Below are positions 56,210 to 64,000 of a stretch of DNA of 64,000 nt, one piece after another. The DNA comes from Topomyia yanbarensis (Eukaryota > Arthropoda > Insecta > Diptera > Culicidae). The notes beneath the pieces were generated by a model. It saw nothing but the letters and a program-made list of their open reading frames with translations. It was not told the origin of the DNA and did no database searches. The stretch lies in assembly GCF_030247195.1 (NCBI RefSeq), contig NC_080672.1, positions 308,481,115 through 308,545,114 of the forward strand, given 5' to 3'. Numbering within the stretch: the stretch's first letter is position 1; each line of letters opens with the position of its first letter. Both the position numbers and the translations under genes were made by a program.

Positions 56210-57636
56210 ACCCCTTCATGCCCATGTTGTTCGCAAAGAACAACGTTTTCAAACAGCTTTAACTTTTGATTGAGGCAAAATTTGCTCACAAAAATAAATA
56301 AGGCTAAGAAATGGTACTATTGCCTTTCATTTGAGTATTAGCAGTTACAAGAATCAGCTCTAGAACTGAAGTTATTGCAATTAGTCTGATTGGATTCCGA
56401 TGAAGCAGTGCTGCCAGGGACAGTTTACGTTGACGACGGAAAATATTTTTTTCATATATCTTCGTTATGTGTGTGTGTGTGTATACAATCCATTTTCCAC
56501 TGTCCGGTAGTGCTTTTATGGAAGAAACTTGTCTGCATCTATGTAATGAAATATTCGTTTTCATCTATAGATGTACACATGTTTGGCCCTGGAAATGAAA
56601 GGTGATAGCTCTATTGTACATCCAACGACCCAGTTCAAGGATGCCTGTTCCTGCACGTACATTCTGAGGCCACCTTTATATACAATAAGCCCCGCGCGAA
56701 TACATCCACGTATCAATTGGATATTTGCAATATATTCGCACTTCCAGAATGAAAAAAAAATTCTGGCAAGTATTTACAAAAAGGAACAAGTATTGATTGA
56801 AAAATGATAAGAAACGATCTCACCAGCTCTGAATAAATAAATTCCTGAGATTTCTGTGAAGAATTCTCCTCCATCCGTGAAATTGTTGCATCAGCTACTC
56901 AGGTCCAGGCGGCGCTGCGGGCGCTAAGCGGAACAAACGGGCGTATTTTTTCGCGTCTTGCTTCACATACTTCAATGGCAATGTTGTGACGACAAATTTC
57001 TATGCAAAATCGCACTTTTCTCGAGATATTTCAACCTACTAACACGTAACTCAACAGGAACCTACTAAACGATTGACTTCGTTTTCCTGTTGAATATATT
57101 GTATATCACTGAAAAACTTTGAAAAATATTGGACGTTAACGACAGTGAAAAATATACACGTACTGGCGATTCGCCAGTGCTGCCACTTCCAATTTTTCAT
57201 ATATCTTCGTTACGTTGCAATATTTTTTTTATATTTCGATTATAGATGTTTTAACCTTAAGGTCATTCGCTTCTTCGGGTTAGAAAAATCTCTTATGAAA
57301 AATTTCTAATTTCCTATGTGCAGGGTCGGGACTCGAACCAAGGTGCGTTGCTTACAAGGCAATCGATTTACCAATACGCTACGCCCACCCCATGTTGCAA
57401 TATTATTGAACACTGATAAAACTTATCAATTTGGACTGTCTTTGGCTACGTTTTCTACGCTGTTGGCCTGTTTTAAATATTCTAGGAGAATTGTATTGAG
57501 CATTGGAAGGAAAAAAATGAGCAGCTTCTAGCACTGCGAGGAAAGCATCTATCTTTATGAAAAAGGCTTTCCGTTTTTAAGGAAAAATAGTATTAAAACC
57601 CCTCATGCACTAGAAAAAAGTTGGGCATGAAAGGGT
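56210..57636. mobile_element. TIR element with ACCCCTTCATGCCC ends
   Basis: ACCCCTTCATGCCCATGTTG at the left is answered by TTGGGCATGAAAGGGT at the right, with TA on both sides (56208-56209 and 57637-57638). The 1.43-kb interior has a (TG)n run at 56467-56482 and a nested SINE (57225-57393), but no recognised frame. CATATATCTTCGTTA occurs in both halves, which suggests partly palindromic arms. Confidence 0.78.
57225..57393 (-). mobile_element. tRNA-derived SINE, second complete copy
   Basis: On the minus strand the head GGGTGGGCGTAGCGTATTGG and box B (reverse complement of GGACTCGAACC at 57329-57339) match the SINE at 13662-13832, and the tail ends in AACATCTATAATCG and an A-rich run. An 11-bp duplication GTTGCAATATT flanks it (57214-57224 and 57394-57404). 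It lies within the TIR element at 56210-57636, so it is the younger insertion. Confidence 0.9.
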
Positions 57637-57661
57637 TAACTAAGTCGACTAAAAGAGCCGA

Positions 57662-57880
57662 GAAATAAACGAAGTTTATGATTTCAGGAAGTTTGTCTCA
57701 ATTTTCGTAATTTATATATACGTAATCGTGATATTTGATTAATGAGTGATTCATGTTCATCATCAATGATTTTCGTAATCTTTCTTCGTGTTATAGCGAT
57801 AACGTACTCATGAATTCATTTTCGGATATTTCGCGCACAGTAATGTAATTTATGTTCATGATTTCAGGAGACAGTATTGT
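57662..57880 (+). repeat. GTTCATGA-rich element fragment, copy 4
   Basis: TTTATGATTTCAGGAAGTTT, TGAGTGATTCATGTTCAT, and TTTATGTTCATGATTTCAGG reproduce the tandem-unit section of the element (cf. about 16680-16780). It has the orientation of copy 2 and is non-coding. Confidence 0.65.
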
Positions 57881-57884
57881 GTAA

Positions 57885-58092
57885 CACGGTGTTAGTAGAC
57901 TTCCGCCGCTGATATGCATGTTACACTGCATGCAGTGGGTGCTCGCCCAAATTAATATCCCGAATGTAGTGGTCGATTAAATGTACCAGTGTTTTGAGAA
58001 GAAAGGAGGTCAGTCTGATCGGTCTAAAGCTTTGTCATTCCCTTTCGGAATGAATTTCACAATTCTTTCCTGCCACGCTAATTGAATATACC
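57885..58092 (-). pseudogene. Loa-like RT fingers fragment
   Basis: The minus strand reads LAWQERIVKFIPKGNDKALD, then PPFFSKHW and, in another frame, the homologue of HYSRGVSLGKHPLHAMQ from the copy at 46105. This is the start of the reverse transcriptase (KVxFIPKGN...RPISLTSFLLK). The fragment is in opposite orientation to the CR1/Jockey-like element that follows it directly. Confidence 0.65.
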
Positions 58093-58287
58093 TTTGATAC
58101 TGCACCCCCTCAAAATAATTTTCGGTTCCAGTCTTCTGTTGGACAACATACTTCCGACTCCGTAGCTGACTTCCACCTAGCTATCCGTGACTCAAATTAT
58201 GGAGATACCACGACTGTTCCTCAAGGTAAAAGCCAGGAATGTATATGTTCCTCCGAAGCTAGACATACAGATACTGCCTCCCTTGAA

Positions 58288-58973
58288 ATGAATTCCCGTT
58301 CCCAGCTAAGAATATACTACCAGAACGTGAGAGAACTACGCACAAAGATCGATGAGCTGTTCGTAGCAGTATCCGACGCAGAGCACGATGTCATTATCCT
58401 GACAGAAACATGGCTGAACGACGAAATCAATTCCCTGCAGCTGTTTGGACCTAGATATACGGTTTATCGTAACGATTGTGACCCAGTCGTTGCCAGTAAA
58501 AAAGGGGTGGGGGTGTACTTATAGCTGTTTCTAATCGGTTAGTGTCTAAACAAAAAAGTTATAATAGTAACGGCGTAGAACAACTCTGGATAAACCTTAA
58601 TAGCCATGGTACTAACCTATACGTATACCTCCCTCCGGACTCTGCAGATAACATAAACGTAATTCAGTACCATATTCAAACCGCACTTGACATTGCCAAT
58701 TCGCTAGAACCCCAAGCCTCTCATTTGTTATTTGGAGACTACAACCAGCCTGGTATTGTATGGAAAACTACTTCTTTCGGTTATGCTTATGCCGACCATT
58801 CCGACTCATTCCTTTCGAGATCTAGAATTGCTTTACTAGACGGGATGTCATTGCTCAACATGCTGCAAATGTGTACGATAACGAACAGACTAAATCTTAC
58901 GTTGGATCTTCTGTTTGTAAATGAAGATGCATACAAGAACTGCCATGTGCAGATGAGCCACTCGTTGAAATAG
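58288..58973 (+). pseudogene. CR1/Jockey-like endonuclease (one frameshift)
   Basis: The first frame (58288-58524) reads LRIYYQNVRELRTKIDELFV, with the conserved Asn of QNVRGL, and DVIILTETWLND with the catalytic Glu. A frameshift at about 58515, in a G-run, moves to the frame reading VEQLWINLN and LLFGDYNQPGIVW (the GDFN motif), and on to NLTLDLLFVNED. The expected C-terminal SDH motif appears only as DSHHP in a further frame (58974-58990). The enzyme would nick target DNA, but frameshifts prevent this. Confidence 0.8.
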
Positions 58974-59289
58974 ATTCACATCATCCCCTCCTCTTAGTTG
59001 AGCAGATCTGTCCTGGACAAATTATTTTTGACGAGATTCTTGACGATTTGAAGTACAACTTTTCAAAAACCGGACTTCCTGGACTCAACAACTCACTGCA
59101 AAAAATTGACTGTGTGACTTTGCTCAATAGCGCAACCGATGTAAATGACGCAGTAGAAAAGTTATCATCGATCCTGTCCCAACTGTTTGAAATATATGTT
59201 CCAGCACCGCGTCCAAAACCTAAACCACTTTGGTCCAATCGACGTCTCCAAGGATTTAAACGACTGAGGGCAGCCGCGCTTCCGGATTC
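58974..59289 (+). pseudogene. CR1/Jockey-like linker region
   Basis: The frame from 59048 reads LQKIDCVTLLNSATDVNDAV, then PRPKPKPLWSNRRLQGFKRL followed by RAAALP. The PxWSNRRLxxxKRxRAAA pattern is the typical basic segment before the RT in this group. At about 59277-59290 the sequence switches to SGFMPNRSPSTNLLSLTSF, which belongs well inside the RT. So roughly the first third of the RT is deleted. Confidence 0.72.
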
Positions 59290-60477
59290 ATGCCGAATCG
59301 ATCTCCGTCGACGAATCTACTATCTCTAACCTCTTTTGTGTCCGAAGGGTTCGATGCGAATCAACAAACTGATGTTATATATACTGACTTATCTGCAGCT
59401 TTCGACAAAATCAATCACGATATCGCAGTCGCTAAATTGGAAAAACTTGGCTTCAGTGGATCACTCCTGCGATGGTTTCAATCCTATCTCGTTGGCCGTC
59501 AACTCAGTGTGAACATAGGTGATGCATACTCCAAACTGTTCTCCGCAACGTCTGGTATTCCGCAAGGAAGTCATCTCGGACCATTGATATTCACTCTCTA
59601 TTTCAACGATGTAAACTATCAGCTGAAAGGGCCACGGTTGTCGTATGCAGATGATCTAAAAAATTTCAACAGAATTAAGAGCCGAACGGATGCACAATAT
59701 TTGCAGCAGCAATTCGACACTTTCAGCAGATGGTGTGAAAACAACCGAATGATTCTGAATCCGGCGAAATGTTCTGTGATATCGTTCTCCAGAAAAAAAG
59801 ATCCCATTGAGTTTGAATATAACTTGTCTGGAGCTCTTGTTTCCCGGGTGAGCTGCGTTAAGGATCTTGTAGTGTTGTTAGATTCGAAACTTACATTTAA
59901 GAATCACATTTCGTATGTTGTTGGTAAAGCATCGCGAAGCCTGGGCTTCATTTTCCGTACGGCTAAATCCTTTACAGACATTTACTGTCTCAAAAGCCTA
60001 TACTGCTCTTTAGTGCGCTCTACGCTGGAGTATTGTTCGGCGGTCTGGAACCCGAATTACATGAACAGCAGCGATCGAATTGAAGGCGTTCAACGAAAAT
60101 TTATACGGTATGCTCTTCGACACCTGCCTTGGCGCGATCCTGTTCGTCTACCAAGCTACGAGAGTCGGTGTCAACTCATCCAGCTCGATACTCTCCAGCG
60201 TCGTAGAGAAACTGCAAGAGCCTTATTCATCTCTGATCTTCTGTCAGGACGCATCGATTCTCCAGATTTACTAGGGCGAGTTAACATCCAAGCAAGTTCC
60301 AGAACGTTACGCGGAAACGTTCTTCTGAGAGTGCCGTTTCGACGAACTATTCAAACCGCTAATGCCGCTATCACGGGACTACAACGCCTCTTCAATCGTG
60401 TGTCGCACCTGTTTGACTTTCATTTGTCTCGAATATCATTAAGAAATCGATTCCTGCAGTTTTTTAGATGTAATTAG
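59290..60477 (+). CDS. CR1/Jockey-like reverse transcriptase, open 395-codon partial frame
   Basis: This is the longest non-repetitive open frame in the window. It has MPNRSPSTNLLSLTSF, motif A YTDLSAAFDKINHDIA (residues about 36-51), motif B SGIPQGSHLGPLIFTLYFND (about 90-109), motif C YADDLKNF (about 117-125) and the thumb segment VKDLVVLLDSKLTFKNHI (about 187-204). The C-terminal domain then runs to FRCN and the stop. All three catalytic aspartates are kept. The N-terminal fingers are missing because of the deletion at about 59280, so the Met at 59290 is internal to the original protein. RT copies element RNA into DNA at the nicked target. Activity is doubtful. Confidence 0.85.
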   Translation: MPNRSPSTNLLSLTSFVSEGFDANQQTDVIYTDLSAAFDKINHDIAVAKLEKLGFSGSLLRWFQSYLVGRQLSVNIGDAYSKLFSATSGIPQGSHLGPLIFTLYFNDVNYQLKGPRLSYADDLKNFNRIKSRTDAQYLQQQFDTFSRWCENNRMILNPAKCSVISFSRKKDPIEFEYNLSGALVSRVSCVKDLVVLLDSKLTFKNHISYVVGKASRSLGFIFRTAKSFTDIYCLKSLYCSLVRSTLEYCSAVWNPNYMNSSDRIEGVQRKFIRYALRHLPWRDPVRLPSYESRCQLIQLDTLQRRRETARALFISDLLSGRIDSPDLLGRVNIQASSRTLRGNVLLRVPFRRTIQTANAAITGLQRLFNRVSHLFDFHLSRISLRNRFLQFFRCN

Positions 60478-60555
60478 TTTAAGTTTCCATCATTGGGGCC
60501 GAGTACGGCCTGTTGATGTGCGTAATAAATATAAATATGAATATAAATAAATATG

Positions 60556-61985
60556 AATATAAATAGTTGTCAGGGACCTTGGTGTACAGCTGGACTCTAA
60601 ATTGACGGTTAGAGACCACTATTCCCGCGTCATTGCGAAAGCCAACCGGAACCTTGGTTTTATCATTAGAATAGCCAAAGAGTTTACTGACCCATATTGT
60701 CTGAGAGCACTGTACTTCTCTCTTGTACGCTCCATCCTGGAAGCTTCAGTTGTCATTTGGTGCCCGTACGCAAATGTCTGGATTACCAGAATTGAATCTA
60801 TACAAGCTAGGTTTCTCCGATATGCTCTTAAAGCCCTGCCATAGCGCAACCCGATGGAGTTGCCATCTTATATTGAACGATGTCGTCTGCTCAACACGGA
60901 CCCTCTTTCAAAAAGGCGAAATATATCCTGAGCCGTGTTTGTAGGAAAAGTTCTTAACTAGTGAAATAGATGCCCCAAATATACTGTCTCAGATTAATGT
61001 AAATGTGCCCCTTAGAAGTTTAAGATCGTGGGATTTTTTAAGACTTGACTATCAAAGTACTAATTATGGACAGAATGAACCCATAAGGACGATGTGTAGC
61101 GTATTTAATAATGTGTATGAATGTTTTGACTTCTCTGTATCAAGTGATGTTTTTAAAAATAGGCTTAAACGTTAGTGCATAAGATGTGATTTAGATAGTG
61201 ATTTTGATTTATTAGATGTATTATTAAGTTCAACACAGTGTAGTGTAATGTAATGTAAGGTAATGTAATGTAATGTAATGTAATGTAATGTAATGTAATG
61301 TAATGTAATGTAATGTAATGTAATGTAATGTAATGTAATGTAATGTAATGTAATGTAATGTAATGTAATGTAATGTAATGTAATGTAATGTAATGTAATG
61401 TAATGTAATGTAATGTAATGTAATGTAATGTAATGTAATGTAATGTAATGTAATGTAATGTAATGTAATGTAATGTAATGTAATGTAATGTAATGTAATG
61501 TAATGTAATGTAATGTAATGTAATGTAATGTAATGTAATGTAATGTAATGTAATGTAATGTAATGTAATGTAATGTAATGTAATGTAATGTAATGTAATG
61601 TAATGTAATGTAATGTAATGTAATGTAATGTAATGTAATGTAATGTAATGTAATGTAATGTAATGTAATGTAATGCAATGTAATGTAATGTAATGTAATG
61701 TAATGTAATGTAATGTAATGTAATGTAATGTAATGTAATGTAATGTAATGTAATGTAATGTAATGTAATGTAATGTAATGTAATGTAATGTAATGTTATG
61801 TAATGTAATGTAATGTAATGTAATGTGCAATATTGTTTAATATGTATATGTGAAAAGATAATGAGGTTGTTACGCGCATTTGGAGGGAGTTCGATGGACT
61901 TACTCCAAATGGGCTTTTCCTCGTTCTGTATTTCATGTAGACCATGTAGGTCAGGTGGAAAATAAAAATAAATAAACAAAATAAA
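60556..61985 (+). mobile_element. CR1/Jockey-like 3' fragment carrying a TGTAA expansion
   Basis: It begins at VRDLGVQLDSKLTVRDHYSR in the thumb, directly after the tail of the previous element, and runs through ANRNLGFIIRIAKEFTDPYC, IESIQARFLRYALKALP and a stop, to about 61175. The 3' region contains the TGTAA array (61242-61825). Beyond it come a short hairpin (CATTTGGAG...CTCCAAATG, about 61880-61914), TTTCATGTAG, and an AATAAATAAATAAAT tail to 61985. The array therefore seems to lie inside the 3' UTR. Confidence 0.78.
61242..61825. repeat. (TGTAA)n pentanucleotide array
   Basis: About 116 tandem pentamers cover roughly 580 bp, almost without variation: the only clear variants are GCAATG near 61675, TTATG near 61795 and a few at the left edge. 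Because a pentamer shifts frame every unit, all three minus frames read through as repeats of ITLHY. Those frames (up to 249 codons) are artefacts. Confidence 0.97.
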
Positions 61986-62395
61986 TAAATAAATAAATCT
62001 ATATATTCAGGAGATATATTTAAGATGATGGAACCTACAACTTTCTCGAAGACACCACATTCCTAGTTTTTTTAAAAAGTCGATAACAGCGCCGCCCTAG
62101 CGACTGAAGTACGAACTAGTATGATTCAACTAAATAAAGTGGTAGGTGCCCTACAGCAACTCTTCCGAAAACACCATAACTCTATAACGAAAGATAATAA
62201 TTGGTTCCACGTTTTTGTTAATTTTCTTAACAGTACCGTTTTTCACTTGATCTCTTATTGCTGGATCAACTTTTATTGTAGGGTCATGACAATTTCACTG
62301 GAATTTTCCAAAAAATGTGCTCAACAATATACATTCGTGTAATTAATATATATTAGATAGAAAATAGCCTTACATAGCAAGTATATGAGAGGCAC
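61986..62395. other. No gene; interspersed-repeat phrases
   Basis: Phrases such as TTCTCGAAGACACCACATTC and CAACTCTTCCGAAAACACC resemble the GCCGAAGACA phrases found at 4658 and 10029, which suggests worn repeat. No recognised frame. Confidence 0.4.
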
Positions 62396-63207
62396 TCACC
62401 TTCAGGAACGACTGTTTGAGCCGAAACGTCAACGCACAACGCAATCCAACTAAAAATAGTATTAAATCGAGTTCGTCGATATGCGAGCTACAAAATAACA
62501 TTTACTGATGGCGAATCGATATACTACTTTTTATTAAAACCTCGGAAAACGAACGGGAAAACTCGAATTTCCATAAAACACAGCGTGGGGTTACTCCCTT
62601 TTGGACGCCAGCTAGTACTGGGACTCATGGTCAACTTTGATTGCTAAAAAATCTAAAAAAAATTCTCGAATGACAGTCCACGGGGACTATTTAGAACTAT
62701 TAAAAATGCAAAACTGTCGATTTCGAAAAAAATGTAGGTTAGCCCTTTTTGGACTGGCATCCAATTATAAATTATAAACACATAATTTTTTTCACGTTCG
62801 TGTTTTCGTCATATAAAACGTTATGGATCCATAGTTAATGGCTTTTTATTCATTTGGAAACAATTTTTACCGTGCATACCTGCGCATAACGAACGAATAA
62901 AGCCCAAATTTCACGTTTTACTAGTGTTATTGCTTGAAAATTGTGCGAAGGTGTTTGCATAAAAATAAGCAAAAACCTATTTCGAAGCAACTTGACAGTT
63001 AACTTTTAGCATTCTCGTGTCCACTTTTTTATTTGTGCAGCAATTTATTGGATGTGGTTATGGAGCTTTGGTTTACGATCACTTTTATTTTGTTCCATCA
63101 TATAAGGAATGTCGTATTGATATCGGCTCTGAGTTTGGTCAAGAAGGTTATATGTGGTCGCGCAGTCTCTAGTAAGGCGGCTTTTGGATCAAGAACGTCG
63201 CACTATC
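62396..63207. other. No gene; possible Penelope-like motif at 62400-62445
   Basis: CTTCAGGAACGACTG followed by GAGCCGAAACGTCAACGC recalls the hammerhead-like sequence of Penelope elements, but the CTGANGA box is not recognisable. The remainder is AT-rich and shows no known protein. Confidence 0.35.
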
Positions 63208-64000
63208 AGGAATCAGAAATCAATAGTGACTGGCTTAAATGGCACGTTCCTCATGATGATAGGAGATTTGTGCCTTGCCGTGATTCGTCTTTTCATAATT
63301 TCCTGAATGGGAAGGATTGGGGAAGTGGTAAGGTTAGGGATAAGGAAAATAACGACACAGAGAACATAGACAATACACTCCCAGAGGAATAAAGACGCTT
63401 CTCGATGAGCGGATTTATCATATATTATAATAACAGAACGCCAACAGATCCTAAGAAATATTGTCATTCAAAAACGGCTTAAACTATAGCTCTTTACTAT
63501 ACTAGTTTAGGAACAATAGCATATTCATGAGTTTCAGCTCTCTGTACATAGGTTCATCTATGTATGGAGAATCAAAAATCCGGATACACATTTGCATTAC
63601 TGCAGGGCAGTTACATACCAAAAGAAATGAAGTACTGTAATCGGATTCACAAAGATCACACGAATAGCACTCAGCACGCTGAATAATAGCCATACCATAA
63701 TTGAAATTGCTTTGTCCAGTCAGTGCCCTAACTAGAATACTGTAATTGCGGTAGGAAAAATGCATTCTTTGACATTATCGGAGGTACGTCCGGCAGAAAC
63801 GTTTTTGTTTCGATGCAAGTTTGCAGTTTACGCCAATGTTTGGCATGTTCGGCTGCAGCCCATAGCGAATCTAGTGGTTTATCTAACTTATTGAAAGTGG
63901 TGGTTTTGGACCAACGAAGTCAGTCGCAACGCCAGCTCTAGCCACTTTGTCCGTGCATTCATTTCCAGTAATAGCGGAATGACCGAGTACCCTTAGAAGG
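63208..64000 (-). mobile_element. Loa-like retrotransposon 3' end, running off the window
   Basis: On the minus strand, from the window edge, come GHSAITGNECTDKVARAGVA (end of RNase H; Ala-Asp of the usual WADELAR is now Thr-Asp), then KHWRKLQTC. In another frame ILVRALTGQSNFNYGMAIIQ leads into CDLCESDYSTSFLLVCNC, whose knuckle His is Leu. A 3' UTR like those at 24882-25101 and about 47390 follows, ending near 63208 in TGATTTCTGATTCCTGAT. Frameshifts and the lost His make it a dead copy. Its 5' part lies beyond 64000. Confidence 0.82.

Larger units (their letters stand above)
58093..60545 (+). mobile_element. CR1/Jockey-like non-LTR retrotransposon, internally deleted
   Basis: It has the end of ORF1 or an inter-ORF segment (about 58100-58285), an apurinic-type endonuclease in two frames, a linker, then most of an RT, a C-terminal domain and an AT-rich tail of (AAATATGAAT)-type repeats (60525-60545). 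No RNase H is present, which separates it from the Loa-like family. At about 59280 the linker jumps into the RT, so the RT fingers region is missing. This is the best preserved retrotransposon in the window. Confidence 0.85.

Noticed and set aside
61165..61979. Minus-strand frames of 168-249 codons reading ITLHY repeats
   Set aside because: A pentanucleotide array keeps all frames open; there is no non-repetitive coding part.

Overview
The window looks like a repeat-rich, intergenic or intronic stretch of an insect nuclear genome, most likely a mosquito (Culicidae, perhaps Aedes). I see no intact host gene. The DNA is AT-rich, every long reading frame is either a transposon remnant or a simple-repeat artefact, and mobile elements are nested in one another. 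The mosquito call is an inference from the mix of elements: a DD37D mariner, RNase H-bearing Loa-like non-LTR elements, CR1/Jockey-like elements, a tRNA-derived SINE, and hAT-like elements with CAGTGGCGTAGCC ends. No species-specific gene confirms it.

Layout. 1-11 kb: MITEs, a (TA)n tract attached to a conserved leader, two hAT-like elements (4209-5788 and 7583-10633) with perfect 8-bp target duplications, the second holding another hAT-like element and an RTE-like retrotransposon remnant. 11-14 kb: a GC-rich unique block, a pogo-like MITE and a SINE with a 13-bp duplication. 14.4-18.4 kb: two long copies of a non-coding GTTCATGA-rich element in opposite orientation, forming arms of about 1.5-1.8 kb separated by only 28 bp. 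18.4-19.9 kb: GC-rich unique sequence. 19.9-25.5 kb: a decayed Loa-like element (endonuclease, RT, RNase H, zinc knuckle) split by a Harbinger-like MITE and by a mariner, followed by a second truncated copy. 25.5-31.3 kb: T-rich tracts, a TIR element, a mariner fragment, a CR1/Jockey-like fragment and a long hairpin with Penelope/hammerhead-like motifs.

31-43 kb is sparser: GC-rich unique blocks, an I/R1-like remnant, a TTAA-flanked TIR element, two head-to-head retrotransposon ORF1 remnants and a foldback element. At 43.1-43.5 kb lies a clear histone H3 pseudogene with an almost perfect replication-dependent 3' stem-loop. 44.7-57.6 kb: an empty-site copy that dates the foldback insertion, another Loa-like copy, a 1.9-kb foldback element with terminal 16-bp-type subrepeats, a CCGCGTAAA array element, a GC-rich block, the second foldback copy carrying a 1.76-kb hAT-like hairpin, and a TIR element with a SINE inside. 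57.6-64 kb: CR1/Jockey-like elements (one with an open 395-codon RT frame), a TGTAA array of about 580 bp, and a Loa-like 3' end running off the window.

No genes here act together as a pathway. The interest is in insertion history (several empty-site comparisons are readable directly), in the abundance of very long inverted repeats, in the histone pseudogene and in the ribozyme-like motifs. Five GC-rich, non-repetitive blocks (about 11.1, 18.6, 32.3, 39.4 and 51.3 kb) are the best places to look for host exons or enhancers.
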